A stretch of DNA of 64,000 nucleotides from Panulirus ornatus (GCF_036320965.1 NC_092234.1:42559032-42623031); one strand, 5' to 3'. Positions 1 to 12,091 are shown, counted from the first letter of the stretch. The notes: generated by a model from the letters alone, not told the origin. Numbers and translations: made by a program.

Positions 1-247
1 TCCCCCTACCTTCATCATCAGTACAGAAGGTACACTCTACATGAGGCATCACACTACTGCTGGTGGAGGGTCATCGATACATCACGACGCACAAGGCATT
101 CCAACACGGGACCTACAGCGACCGTCAGGTTTATTTCCGTCATTTCCCACTGAGTTGCCCGTCAGGAGAAAAACATACACGAGGTATAATTCCCCAGTTC
201 TGCCATTAACTTGCCCACAACCTTCCTAAAACGTTATAAAGAAAGTG

Positions 248-317
<70 letters not shown>

Positions 318-994
318 GAGACATGATATGGGAGAAATATTCCCGCCAAAACTAACAAATATGAAGGGCGGTGGGGGGGGGGGAAGGAAACCCCCCTCCC
401 TCCTCCTACCATCCAAGAGGGATCATCCCCCCCCCGACCCCCGGGCCACAAGCGCCCACTTACCCCCCTCCCTCCCTCCCTCCCTCCTCTCAGACTACCA
501 TGAAAAACCCAACGCGCCATGAAAAAATCAGATATGGGGGCTGAGGGAGGGAGAGGCAGGGCGGTGGCGGCTCCTGCAGCCCCCCTCCCCCCATCACGGC
601 CCGTGAGCCTAGCTAGAGGTGAGGCCCAGAATTATTCACGTACTGAAACACGTGAATTATTGGTGGCATCGCTTGTGGCCAAGCACTCAGCCGCACAGGG
701 AAGAACTGTGGGTCCTGGGGGCCAGAGCCCCGGAGTGAGCTCTGATTGCTCTACATTCGTAAAGCTCTTTCAACCGTCGCTCGTAGGTACCTGCCCTGCC
801 CCTCCCCTGGGTGTATGATTGATAGACAGAGCAGCAGTAGAGCAAACGGTGATCACACGGCGCTCAACTACTGACCAGACATACATGTTGGGCGGTGCAG
901 CAGCTGCCTGAATCAGTCCTGGCAAACGCACGCGAGAAATTACGTGACCGATGTTATCCGCGATGACTTTATGTTGGTTAACACGGTGATCCAG
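1..994. other. Non-coding stretch
   Basis: No gene is supported. Open frames here cross the (TA)n tract or C/T-rich DNA and have no recognisable domain. Contains a short G-run near 371-381 and a C/T-rich tract at about 425-488. The remainder (520-990) is ordinary-complexity sequence with nothing recognised. Confidence 0.6.
250..312. repeat. (TA)n microsatellite
   Basis: Uninterrupted TA dinucleotides, about 31 copies, read directly. Confidence 0.97.
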
Positions 995-1026
<32 letters not shown>

Positions 1027-1232
1027 TCGCCATTCAACGCCAGAGACCCACTGTGTGTATGGTGCGTGTGTGAGGGATCACTGCTGTGAACATGAGAGTG
1101 GAGACGTGGCCGCCTCACTTGTCATCCACATCACCTTAAAACCTCAGTTCCTCGTACTGGCACCATCCACAACCCTGCAGTTCATCCAACGCATAACAGT
1201 GCTATAACAAGGGGAAGACCACGGCATGACGG

Positions 1233-1266
<34 letters not shown>
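995..1266. repeat. (CA)n and (GT)n microsatellites
   Basis: (CA) about 14 copies at 995-1022 and (GT) about 16 copies at 1235-1266, with 210 bp of unremarkable sequence between. On one strand the two tracts are complementary and inverted. Confidence 0.93.
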
Positions 1267-1268
<2 letters not shown>

Positions 1269-1622
1269 TCTTTACAGAAGACGATGGTGTCAACGCAGGT
1301 CGACGCCTGGTTCGGGGAAGGTGTGAGTGGGCGATGGTGTGGTGGGTCTTTTTCCCAGCGAGGTCCGGCTGCCTGGCTGGCCGGCCGGCCGGCGGCGGCG
1401 GACGCGCGCGCGCGTCCCGCGGGTTCTTGCAGACTTAACGGTCTGGCTACAGACGGACGGACGGGCGCGCGCGCACTCACTCCGCCTTTTCAAAAAGGAG
1501 TCCAGATTAATGACGGGTCAACTGCGCCTCTTGAGCGGCCGCGGTGTGGGGATTTCTCACTGCCACTCTCTCGTCCTCCGGCGGGAGGAGGGAGGGAGGA
1601 AGGGAGTGGTAGAGGAGGACGG

Positions 1623-1624
<2 letters not shown>
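1267..1624. other. Non-coding, GC-rich stretch
   Basis: Around 1375-1475 is unusually GC-rich with CGCG and GGCCGG runs. No exon with convincing coding character was found. Confidence 0.5.
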
Positions 1625-1690
<66 letters not shown>

Positions 1691-1810
1691 CTGTGTATAA
1701 CCTGAGACCTTTTTTTTTTTTCAGGCAGGCCTTATGATTCTAAGTCAGTGAGGTGGTCGCCGCCACTCAGCCCAGACACAAGGATCACATCCAGAGGCCA
1801 TTTGGCGCCC

Positions 1811-1887
<77 letters not shown>
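1625..1887. repeat. Two (CT)n microsatellites
   Basis: (CT)n at 1625-1691 with a TT interruption near 1671, and a perfect (CT)n at 1812-1887. About 120 bp of non-repeat sequence separates them, with a T-run at 1710-1721. Confidence 0.95.
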
Positions 1888-1893
<6 letters not shown>

Positions 1894-2447
1894 TGGAGAA
1901 ATGAGCTCGATCATAAACCCTGAACAATCTCTAACGTTGCCCTGTATATACACTACCCCATGCGCTACAGTAATGTATAATACATCACCGACAACAGCGA
2001 GTGATGCAGAAGACGGTACAGATACATCGCACGACCCTAAACCAGTATTTAAGTATAGGGTAATACCCCGAGCGAGCCACACACACTCGTCCATCATTAT
2101 ACACCTAATCCCGGACCCATACATTCCTCCAGGCCGGCCCGGGTTTTTACCGGCCTAACACAGGAAAAACCATTAACCAGCCGTGAACCGAACCCGCCGC
2201 CCCCCCACCCCAGCCGTACTTTCCCCCTTACAGGATTTTTCATCGCAGTGGCCAGGAGCTGAAAGGGAGGAGGAGGTGGGTAGGGGAAGGACGCACACAC
2301 CTGGCTGAACCTCCCGTCCCCCCCCACCTCCCCCCTCATCCTCATAGTACGAAGGCAATAACTAACTACCTCCCTACCACACGACGCCTCCACCACACAC
2401 AAGAACCAACCAATCATGAACCAACAACACTGTTCACCATTTATTTC

Positions 2448-2458
<11 letters not shown>
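1888..2458. other. Non-coding stretch
   Basis: Ordinary-complexity sequence with short poly-C runs. No domain, splice-supported exon or RNA gene recognised. Confidence 0.5.
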
Positions 2459-2499
<41 letters not shown>

Positions 2500-2567
2500 G
2501 TGCAACACCATCGTACACCGATACATCTTGCCACGGGATTGCAAACCGCAAATTCAAACTCCCGCGC

Positions 2568-2664
<97 letters not shown>
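2459..2664. repeat. (CT)n and (GA)n inverted pair
   Basis: (CT) about 19 copies at 2459-2496 and (GA) about 47 copies at 2571-2664. They are reverse complements on the same strand, 74 bp apart, so a long hairpin is possible. Confidence 0.95.
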
Positions 2665-2666
<2 letters not shown>

Positions 2667-2910
2667 AACACGCCGTGTGATATCATCACACCTGATCTCC
2701 TTGTTGTCATGGCATCACACGCTCCTTGCCCACCCCCCCACCCCCCTCCCGCGCCACTTGTACCAGCCAGCCGTCCATACATGTCGGCATGGGGCGCCGC
2801 GCTCCTGCACCAGCAGCAGGGAGGTAAGGAGGTGGTTCAATGCACTGCAGGGCTGACCAAAGCACTAATCATTTCACTCTATGTAACTCCAAATAAATAC
2901 CTCCACAGAT

Positions 2911-2912
<2 letters not shown>
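2665..2912. other. Non-coding spacer
   Basis: Nothing recognised between the (GA)n tract and the following (TA)n tract. Confidence 0.5.

Positions 2913-2994
<82 letters not shown>
2913..2994. repeat. (TA)n microsatellite
   Basis: About 41 TA copies. It directly follows the minus-strand tRNA-like SINE candidate at 2995-3097 on that element's 3' side. Confidence 0.97.
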
Positions 2995-2998
<4 letters not shown>

Positions 2999-3097
2999 AA
3001 TGAGCGCGTGCTTTCATAGAATACATAATGCCCTGCAGCAGCAAGGATTCGAACCTGTAACATTCGTGTGAAAGCTGCTTACGCCACCCACTCAGTT
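2995..3097 (-). mobile_element. tRNA-derived SINE-like fragment
   Basis: Read on the minus strand, an A-box-like TGGCGTAAGCAGC near 3085 is followed about 31 nt later by a perfect B box, GGTTCGAATCC, near 3045. A short body then runs into (TA)n. Pol III A/B box spacing of 30-60 nt is normal for tRNA-derived SINEs. The T-arm pairs only partly, so this is not a functional tRNA. Family unknown. Confidence 0.5.

Positions 3098-3141
<44 letters not shown>
3098..3141. repeat. (CA)n microsatellite
   Basis: About 22 CA copies immediately upstream (minus-strand sense) of the tRNA-like fragment. Confidence 0.95.
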
Positions 3142-3142
<1 letters not shown>

Positions 3143-3262
3143 AATCCTCACCACAATCACATCTAAACTCGTGAAACAACCAATCATGAAAATCGAAAGT
3201 ATATAAACATATGATCCCTGATCAGCATATACGAAACGCTACATAACAATCACTAACGAAAC

Positions 3263-3702
<440 letters not shown>

Positions 3703-4116
3703 GGACCGCACCGTCGTGTACCGTGAACCGCACCGTCGTGTACCCGGGGGCCATACCGTCGTGTACCGTGAACCGCACCGTCGGTACTCGAGGACCGCAC
3801 CGTCGTGTACCGTGAACAGCACCGTCGGTACTCGAGGACCGCACCGTCGTGTACCGTGAGCAGCACCGTCGGTACTCGGGGACCGTACCGTCGTGTACCG
3901 TGAACCGCACCGTCGGTACTCGAGGACCGCACCGTCGTGTACCGTGAACCGCACCGTCGGTACTCGAGGACCGCACCGTCGTGTACCGTGAACCGCACCG
4001 TCGGTACTCGAAGAACGTACCGTCGTGTACCGTGAACCGCACCGTCGGTACTCGAAGAACGTACCGTCGTGTACCGTGAACCGCACCGTCGGTACTCGAA
4101 GAACGTACCGTCGTAC
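3703..4116. repeat. 44-bp minisatellite of two 22-bp halves
   Basis: About nine units. Each 44-bp unit alternates two related 22-bp halves, one containing CACCGTCGTGTACCGTGAAC and the other CACCGTCGGTACTCGAGGAC. The shared CCGTCG core shows the long unit arose by doubling of a 22-mer. Minus-strand open frames here are by-products of the array. Confidence 0.9.
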
Positions 4117-4635
4117 CCACATCGCACCAGGCGTCTCAAAGACAATCACGAAACGCGCCTTACAACACGGAGCTTGCTGACTGGCGGGAGATGGGGCGAG
4201 GGTACACTGCTTACAGTATTTAAATGGCTCCCCTCCCCCACTCCCCCCCCCCCCCCACATACACACACACCCGCCACGGCAAAAATTTCAAGCAATTATC
4301 TGGGCGGGGGAAAAATATGGGTGCTTTATGCAGACGACTTCACTCCGAATCCGCAATCAAGTTTATGCAATCTGATTTCCATATTCCATGAATATAGAAC
4401 CCGCGTTGTGAGAGCAGTAAGAAAGGAGAGGTTTCCCCCCCCTCTCCCTCCCTCCCTCCCTCCTCTGCCACTTAATGCAAGCAGACACCCCCCCCCACCC
4501 TGCAAGCAGACACCCCCCCCCCAACTCTGCAAGCTGATTTAAAAGGCAACGACTGGGGGGGGGGGGGAGAAGGGGAGCTGTCAGGAAAAACAAGCTTATC
4601 TTACCAGCTTAGATACGCACAGAGCACCAATCAGG
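4117..4635. other. Non-coding, C-rich stretch
   Basis: Several C8-C12 and G8-G12 runs (4240-4257, 4435-4442, 4488-4522, 4555-4567). No gene recognised. Confidence 0.5.
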
Positions 4636-4860
4636 ACTACCTGTGAGAGTGGGTGACTGTGTATATACCAGTCAACCTACCTGTGAGAGTGGGTGACTGT
4701 GTATATACCAGTCAATGTACCTGTGAGAGTGGTTGACTGTGTATATACCAGTCAACCTACCTGTGAGAGTGGGTTGATTGTATACATACCAATCAATTTC
4801 CCTGTGAGAGTTGATTATGTATATACCCACCAACTTATCTCTTGGGTTGATAATGAATAC
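4636..4860. repeat. 40-bp minisatellite
   Basis: About five units containing CTGTGAGAGTGGGTGACTGT and GTATATACCAGTCAA. Later units diverge. Confidence 0.88.
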
Positions 4861-5114
4861 ATGTATATCCTAGAACGCACTTCGCCCCCCCCCTCCCCCG
4901 CACACATAGCCAGGCGTTCATGTAGAAATCCCTACGCACTGCCGACCTCTGCGTTCGTATACGCACACTACAACGAAGCGCACGTGCGTCCGGCTACAAC
5001 GAACAGTCGAGTCTAGGCGGAGCGGACACAGCACAGAAGGACAACCATGTCCGGTCTAAATGAAACAAAAAAATGACGGAAAACGGAAAATGAACGTGTG
5101 TCTCTACGTAACTA

Positions 5115-5170
5115 GATGGTGGCCATTGGCGGAGTGCTATCATGAGACCCGGGTTCGTTCCCCGTGGAGC
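5115..5170 (+). mobile_element. tRNA-like fragment (SINE head or tRNA pseudogene)
   Basis: A-box-like TGGCCATTGGCGG near 5123 and B-box-like GGTTCGTTCCC near 5154, about 31 nt apart. CGGG/CCCG pairs around a 7-nt loop as in a T-arm. No full cloverleaf can be drawn. No tail or target duplication was identified. Confidence 0.4.
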
Positions 5171-5339
5171 CTCACTTGCCCCCCTCCCCCAGGGGGCGCC
5201 CCCCGCACCCGGCCGCTGACCACAATAGAGGGCTCAGGTCGGGGGGGAAGAGCGGGCGAAGGAGAAGGTGCAGGTAATGTCCAACATCACGACCACGAGA
5301 GGACCAGACTGGCGCTGGCCGACGGCGGCCATGACTGAC

Positions 5340-5344
<5 letters not shown>

Positions 5345-5425
<81 letters not shown>
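5345..5425. repeat. (GA)n microsatellite
   Basis: About 40 GA copies. Confidence 0.97.
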
Positions 5426-5426
<1 letters not shown>

Positions 5427-5495
5427 CAGTAACGTGTGGACAAGGACGGCTGGAGCAACGTACAGGATGACGAACGCAGTGCCTGAATCAGCGTT

Positions 5496-5687
5496 CGTGG
5501 GTCCCAGCACACCCAGAGTGGGTCCCAGCACACCCGGAGTGGGTCCCAGCACACCCAGAGTGGGTCCTAGCACACCCGGAGTGGGTCCCAGCACACCCAG
5601 GAGTGGGTCCCAGCACACCCGGAGTGGGTCCCAGCACATCCGGAGTTGGGTCCCAGCACACCCGGAGTGGGTCCCAGCACACCCAGA
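5496..5687. repeat. 21-bp minisatellite
   Basis: About nine units of AGTGGGTCCCAGCACACCCG plus one base. Because 21 is a multiple of 3, a 7-residue repeat stays open on both strands. This is not evidence of a gene. Confidence 0.92.
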
Positions 5688-5710
5688 AAACACAGACCAC
5701 AGTTGTGCCT

Positions 5711-5739
5711 ATCTATCTACCTATCTATCTATCTATCGC
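5711..5739. repeat. (CTAT)n microsatellite
   Basis: Imperfect tetranucleotide repeat of about seven copies. Confidence 0.85.
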
Positions 5740-6048
5740 CAGCTGGGCTGCTGGACACACGTGGTGGATGCCATCCACAGGGCCGCGTCTCACGCACGTG
5801 CACAAGTCGACCTGCAGGATGCGGGGGTAAGGCGGGCGGCGAGGGCAGGGTTCCGTGAGGGGAAGGTGCGCGGGACATGGAAGGGAACTGAACGGCCGCG
5901 TCAGAGATGACGACCAGGTATGACGTAGCTCAGTGTACTGTGGGGGAGAGAGGGCAGCAGCATCATGCGGGGGGAGGCGGGTGACTGCAAGACGCGCGGA
6001 TTTCCCTGCTGGAGTTGCGGAAGATGAGGGAGTGTGTGTGGCGATCTG

Positions 6049-6050
<2 letters not shown>
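5740..6050. other. Non-coding spacer
   Basis: Ordinary-complexity, GC-rich sequence with nothing recognised. Confidence 0.5.

Positions 6051-6104
<54 letters not shown>
6051..6104. repeat. (CA)n microsatellite
   Basis: About 27 CA copies. Confidence 0.97.
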
Positions 6105-6106
<2 letters not shown>

Positions 6107-6539
6107 TGAGCGGAACTCACGCACGAACACCCGCCTCCCTCCCTCCCTCTCTTCCTGGCCCCTAGGTCGTGACCCAACCCACCCCCGTCCCCTCCTGGTG
6201 GGTCTGTTGCTGCTCTCACCTACTTACCTACTCCTCCTCCCTCCCTCCCTCCCTCCCTCACCAGCATGAGTCATGCCCTCATGCCTGCACCTCACCACAC
6301 TCATCCAGAACCATCACGTGTGGGCCTTCAGCCACCACGGGTCCACCCCGCCTCCCCATCACCACCATCCACGTACCATCACCAACCGTCATCCGCTCCG
6401 TCGGCACCACTGGGCCTCCTCCAGTTACCGGGACTGGTAGCAGTGGCCACTGCGATCACCCCAGTTCCCTCACCACTCCGCGCCCCCGCGAACTGGATGG
6501 AGAAGGGGCGCTCCTCAGGGTCGACCGCCAGAACGAAAC

Positions 6540-6542
<3 letters not shown>
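6105..6542. other. Non-coding spacer
   Basis: Includes a (CTCC)n tract at about 6231-6259. Open frames here lack domain character. Confidence 0.5.

Positions 6543-6614
<72 letters not shown>
6543..6614. repeat. (GA)n microsatellite
   Basis: About 36 GA copies. Confidence 0.97.
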
Positions 6615-6615
<1 letters not shown>

Positions 6616-6680
6616 CATTCCTCCCAGCAAAACCTTCTCTCGGGCGTCACGACCCAAATCGACCGGCCTATCCTCACGCT

Positions 6681-7049
6681 CCTACCCATCAACTGCGGTA
6701 GACCGCACGCGCTACCATGATCCTACCCATCAACTGCGGTAGACCGCACGCGCTACCATGATCCTACCCATCAACTGCGGTAGACCGCACGCGCTACCAT
6801 GATCCTACCCATCAACTGCGGTAGACCGTACGCGCTACCATGATCATACCCATCAACTGCGGTAGACCACACATGCTACCATGATCCTACCCATCAACTG
6901 CGGTAGACCGCACGCGCTACCATGATCCTACCCATCAACTGCGGTAGACCGCACGCGCTACCATGATCCTACCCATCAACTGCGGTTGACCGCACGCGCT
7001 ACCATGATCCTACCCATCAACTGCGGTAGACCGTACGCGCTACCATGAT
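6681..7049. repeat. 41-bp minisatellite
   Basis: Nine near-identical units containing CCTACCCATCAACTGCGGTA and GACCGCACGCGCTACCATGAT. Units near 6828 and 7033 have GTACGC for GCACGC, and one near 6865 has CACATGC. Successive CCTACCC starts are 41 bp apart (6681, 6722). Confidence 0.95.
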
Positions 7050-7265
7050 CATGGTGTCATGATTAATTCCTTACGACGCACACAGACTTCTAAACCCTTC
7101 CACCACGCCAAGATGACATCACACACTATGTGCAGTATGCAAATGAGCGACAGATGCACCACAACTTGTAGCACATGAAACACACAAACGCGTTAAACAT
7201 GATGTATCTTTAACTCCTACGTTCAATTCACGAATGCACTAACGCTCTTCACCCCCCCCCCACGC

Positions 7266-7485
7266 TGATGTCATATGATGTCACATTTGGTGTTGATGTC
7301 ATATGATGTCACATTTGGTGTTGATGTTATCTGATGTCACAGGTGGTGTTGATGTCATACAATGTCACAGGTGGTGTTGATGTCATGTGACGTCACAGGT
7401 GGTGTTGATGTCAAATGATGTCACAGGTGGTGTTGATGTCATTGGGTGTCACAGGTGGTGTTGATGTTGTCTGACGTCATCGGTG
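7266..7485. repeat. 28-bp minisatellite
   Basis: About eight units such as TGATGTCATATGATGTCACA followed by GGTGGTGT or TTTGGTGT. Two units carry TGACGTCA, the CRE palindrome. Confidence 0.9.
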
Positions 7486-7614
7486 GTACACGGCAACAGA
7501 CTACACCAGACACACGTGAACATCTGTGAAGGAGGATGTCTACGGTGGGTGAGGGTAGGGTGACAGGAGACTTCGAAACCTGATGATGTACAGAAGTTTA
7601 GGATGTGTCGTACG

Positions 7615-7935
7615 AGAGTGGAGAATGTTCACGAGATGGGGCAACACGAGTGTAGAACTCCCCTTACAGTACAAGAGATGGGGTCCCACGAGTATAGAGC
7701 TCCCCCTTACAGTGCAAGAGTGTAGAACTCACTCCCCGTACAGTACAAGAGATGAGGCCCCACGAGTGTAGAACTCCCTCCCCGTACAGTACAAGAGATG
7801 GGGCCCATGTGTAGAACTCCCTCCCCGTACAGTACAAGAGATGAGGCCTCACGAGTGTAGAACTCCCTCCCCGTACAGTACAAGAGATGAGGCCTCACGA
7901 GTGTAGAACTCCCTCCCCGTACAGTACAAATAGGT
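7615..7935. repeat. 46-bp minisatellite, locus 1 (family D)
   Basis: About seven units of GTGTAGAACTCCCTCCCCGT followed by ACAGTACAAGAGATGRGGCC. The left flank (AGAATGTTCACGAGATGGGG) and right flank (CAGTACAAATAGGTAATTAC) both match the flanks of the 47.6-48.4 kb array. The two loci are therefore copies of one larger dispersed unit rather than independent expansions. Confidence 0.9.
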
Positions 7936-8745
7936 AATTACACAAGGTGTACTACATACGGCCTATGTCCCACATATTCCTCCTAAAAATGTATTAAACA
8001 TAAAGCTACTTCATTTCATCATTTTGGCCCTTAACAATCTACACATATCGACCTACGGTTCATAGCAGCTACATCCATGTCAACATTCACTGGTTCTCTC
8101 CTCCGTGTTGCCATTACCTCCCGCTCGGCGACCTCCCGCTCCATGACACGAGGCATCGAAGCCACAGGTCCTCACGACCGCTAGCTTCACCACGACCTTC
8201 TCAGCCACCAGCCACTGGTCTCGCCAGACGTAGCCCCGCTGGCGTCGATACACCCCCCCCCCCCCCCATACCGACAAATGGTTTCCGTGAGGCAGAGGTG
8301 TCCACGTCATCAGGAGAGAGAGACGAGTCTAATGGGTTCATGAATGAATCCCATTACCCGGGCAACTAATCAACGTGGGTTCCACTGCCTGATGGTCAAT
8401 GGTGGGGGGTCAACTCCACCATCCAGGAAACTACATGAATAACGGTCGTGATGAAGGACAAGAAATGCTGGAGGTACTACGGTGTTGCTGGATCCCTCCC
8501 TCCCTTCCTTCGATGTCCGGGGGATGTCGGGTGGTGTTTCCAGGCCGACCCCTTTTCCAGCGCCTCGGCCTGAGGTCAGACTCCAGTGGCGAAGGCCTGG
8601 TGTAGGGGTTGGGCGGCTTCTGGACGCTGCCTGGCCCAGGTCTTGCCTCTGGTCCATGTGGCTGGAACTGTCTCATTCTTTCCAGGTGGAGTGTGAGGAC
8701 TTTCCAGGGATGACGCCAAGACTTTGTCCGTAGTAAATAAACGCC
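7936..8745. other. Non-coding stretch
   Basis: Ordinary-complexity sequence with a C-run at 8252-8268. Open frames of 70-95 codons on both strands have no recognisable motif. Confidence 0.5.
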
Positions 8746-8880
8746 CTCATACGATCATACGACCCTTGAGTACGACGGTACGACCCTCGAGTACGACAAT
8801 ACGATCCATGAGAACGACGTCATGACCCTTGAGCACGACGATACGACCCTCAGCACGACAGAACGACCCTTGGTTATCAT
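8746..8880. repeat. Dispersed 21-bp family A, locus 1
   Basis: About six diverged units of TACGACCCTTGAGCACGACG. The same unit recurs near 10.4, 11.5, 12.9, 24.2, 30.9 and 32.4 kb, all in this orientation. Confidence 0.85.
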
Positions 8881-8989
8881 ATCCTGGCCTCTGGGTCGTA
8901 CCGTCGCGTCCTCTTCCAGGCTCAAACCAGACGCAAGCCCTTGACGTCTACCGCACTCCAGTACCACCTGCCATCCCCTCCGGTGGATT

Positions 8990-9225
8990 AATTACCACAC
9001 TCTACCCCGTCTACCATACCCTACCCTGTCCACAACACTCTACCCTGTCCAACACACTTTAACCCGTTCACTACACTCTATCCCGTCCACCGCACTCTAA
9101 CCCCGTCCACCACATTCTACCCCTGTTCACCTCACTCTACCCCCGTCCACCACACTCTACCCCCGTCCACCACACTCTACCCCCGTCCACCACACTCTAC
9201 CCCGTCCACCACACTCTACCCGTTG
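8990..9225. repeat. About 20-bp minisatellite
   Basis: About eleven units of ACCACACTCTACCCCCGTCC with one- or two-base length changes. The array is noisier on the left. Confidence 0.88.
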
Positions 9226-9680
9226 ATCACCACAGCCAGATATCTGCGAGCACAGGTGTTGGGAGGAAGCCCTCCTGTATTTCCAGAGATCCTCACGTCT
9301 GTATCACAATAAATACAGTCCCAGAGCTTCCACCTTGCCCCAGTAAGTCTGTAACCACCCACATGAATCGATACGTGAAGCTAATCCTCAACAAGAGAAA
9401 TGTTGCCTCCTGACATTTGACGTTGTATGGAAGAGCTTTTCAACACGAAAATGGATGAACGAACGTTGAACTTGCCCGGGGAGAGACGATACAGACTCAC
9501 AGAGGAGGCCAAGTGTGACCAAACAATTACATAGTACATGAGGAACCCAACATGGTAAACAAACAAAGTGAAACACGTGTGTGAATAATGATTAACATCT
9601 GACCCGATCAATATTGCTCCAGCTCTGCCAACGTCGCGACTGGAGTTATGGTAACACTGCGGCCGAGGAGTTACGTCACA

Positions 9681-9683
<3 letters not shown>
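9226..9683. other. Non-coding stretch
   Basis: Ordinary complexity with nothing recognised. Confidence 0.5.

Positions 9684-9743
<60 letters not shown>
9684..9743. repeat. (GT)n microsatellite
   Basis: About 30 GT copies. Confidence 0.97.
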
Positions 9744-9744
<1 letters not shown>

Positions 9745-9995
9745 AACAGATGTACACAAGAATACCTTTTCTTACTGGACTTGCCTCCAGCTGCAACACT
9801 GCCACATCTCCAGCTACTATCTTCCAGAAACACAAGAACCGTGTGTTCGTCAGAGAAAACACTATGACACACGTCTTCCACTACACACCTGGAGCAAGAG
9901 TACCAACTCCCACCCACGCAGGTGCGCCGCTCCTGTGCCACTGAGGGTAACAGAGTACCTTTATATCCAGGGTATTATATCTCCGAGGCAGCTGC

Positions 9996-10200
9996 ACTAA
10001 CCGCACCCTCTGTAGTCTGCTGCACTGAACAGCAGAGTCTGTAGTACGTTGCGTTAACAGCACACAGCCTGTAGTCTGCTGTGGTGAGACCAGTGTCTGT
10101 AGCCGGCCGCATTAACAGCACACAGACAGTAGTCTGCTGTAATGCGAACAGCGTCTGTTGTCAGCTGCATTAACAGCAGTCACCAGTCCGCTGCACTCAC
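9996..10200. repeat. Diverged 33-36-bp repeat
   Basis: About six degenerate units sharing TGTAGTCTGCTG and TTAACAGCACACAG. Period estimated by eye. Confidence 0.7.
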
Positions 10201-10272
10201 AGCGGAGTCAGTCACGGTGTCTCTACGTAGTGTCACAGACGGTCACTATACCACGGCTATGTTGACCTGCAT

Positions 10273-10274
<2 letters not shown>

Positions 10275-10343
<69 letters not shown>
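10275..10343. repeat. (CT)n microsatellite
   Basis: About 34 CT copies. Confidence 0.97.
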
Positions 10344-10345
<2 letters not shown>

Positions 10346-10360
10346 AAGTCCTTCATCCTC

Positions 10361-10428
10361 TGAGCACGACGGTACGACCATATTAAGGCGCGAACGCACG
10401 ACCCTGGAGCACGACGGTACGACCCTCG
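10361..10428. repeat. Dispersed 21-bp family A, locus 2
   Basis: Two to three units of GAGCACGACGGTACGACC immediately after the (CT)n tract. Confidence 0.8.
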
Positions 10429-10743
10429 GATGCATGAGAGGTCAACTTACAGACCACAAGGTCGTCATTCCTCTCTCTCCTCCTGAAGAAGGTGGTCGGG
10501 TCAACCTCACGTCGTCCCGTGGGGAGTCTGCCAGGATCGTAACCAAGTCTGCGTCACTTCTCGTACATTGCCTTTATGAAAACCAGAACACCTCCACCAG
10601 GCCCCCGTCCACCGCTGCACGGGTAGCTGCTGCACGGTGCTCACCGCTGCACGGTGGTCACCTGGTGCAGCAAAGCTCACCTGAACTACTCGGGAGTCGG
10701 GAGTACCCAAGAATGACTCCCCAGCGACTGACGCCGATCTGCT

Positions 10744-10744
<1 letters not shown>
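10429..10744. other. Non-coding spacer
   Basis: Contains a small GCTGCACGGT repeat near 10612-10652. Nothing else recognised. Confidence 0.5.
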
Positions 10745-10809
<65 letters not shown>

Positions 10810-10965
10810 AGGTCCAGCATCAGTTGGGGGAGGAGGAGGGGGGTGGGGGTGGCATCGTGTCCCTCACACGTCACCAGAGTCTTGCCAGCAAAATGCAAAG
10901 CCGAGACGAGGATGCACGGTGCATGGTGCACGGTGCATGGTGCACGGTGCACGGTGCACGGGGTC
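10745..10965. repeat. (GT)n and GTGCACG-type repeat
   Basis: (GT)n at 10745-10809. After about 100 bp, about seven copies of the 7-mer GGTGCAY with ACG or ATG variants lie at 10913-10965. Confidence 0.9.
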
Positions 10966-11519
10966 GGTCTCTCGTTAGAACCATCAGTGCGGGACTGCCC
11001 AACCTGATGAACCGAGGTCACATGAGTGACCCACCGGAGCAACACAGAAGGAGGGAGGTTCAGTCTTGCAAGATGAGGTCACGTACATCAACAACTGAAT
11101 CGACTTAATTTCGAAATTTCTGGGAACGCTTCCAGCTGTCCAAGATCTGTATGTTAGGCCACAGATGCGACGTATCAATCTATCGATCCGTCGACTATCT
11201 ATCTATCAATCCCTCTACCAATTCATATCTATCTATCTAATTACCTCTTTATCTTTACTCACACGGGGGTTGGATGGCGTACACAGACACACCTTCTCTG
11301 TGGGAGTTGATGCTGTACAACCTCGGGTTCTCGACCCACCCCTGACCCTCCTCCCTTGTTCTCCAGGGCGGCGCGGGCAAAGGTCCTCCCTCAGCACGAA
11401 GCAGGAGGCGCGTAGGGCCACACGGCTGGACGAACGACAAGACACCACACGGGACGGCTCGAAACAAACAACACAAACCTGGGGATCCGGCCGTGTTAAA
11501 CGCCTCTGGTAAGATGGGA
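10966..11519. other. Non-coding stretch
   Basis: Contains a weak (CTAT)n tract at about 11178-11240. No gene recognised. Confidence 0.5.
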
Positions 11520-11640
11520 GGACCTTTTAGTACGACGGTACGACCGTTCAGTACGACGGTGCGATCGTTCAGTACGACCCTTCAGCACCAATGGTACGAC
11601 TCTTAGGTATGATGGTTTGACCTTTAACCTGACCCTTGAT
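11520..11640. repeat. Dispersed 21-bp family A, locus 3
   Basis: About five diverged units with TACGACGGTACGACCGTTCA. Decays on the right into GACCTTTAACCTGACCCTTG. Confidence 0.75.
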
Positions 11641-12052
11641 ATCCTGGCTTATTAATCATAACCTGAGGCAGCATGTGACATCACTCAGCAAACAGACTCG
11701 ACAGATTCCAATCTCATGATGCTGTGCGTGTGCCAAGGCAGCTGACAAGAGCAATGATGGTCCAGCAACCTTATGGAGCTGCGAGCAACAACAGCCTGAC
11801 AGAACAACAATGGTCGTGTACTTTAAACCCAAAGCCTTCGACAAGGGGTGGGGTGAGGTGAGGGTATGTTAGAACCTCACTCCTTCTCCCCAAGGTACAC
11901 TGCACTACGGTAAACGCAAGGTAAGGTGTGTCTCCCCAGGGCGGTGCAAGAAATGGCGACGGGGGCCGCTACACCATCCAGTCCACATGCTGATCATCCC
12001 GGCTAGCGAGGCAGAACACACCCACGTGCTCGTCAGTTGTGTGCTCCTGCCT
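11641..12052. other. Non-coding stretch
   Basis: Ordinary complexity with nothing recognised. Confidence 0.5.

Positions 12053-12091
<39 letters not shown>
12053..12091. repeat. (CA)n microsatellite
   Basis: About 19 CA copies. Confidence 0.95.
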
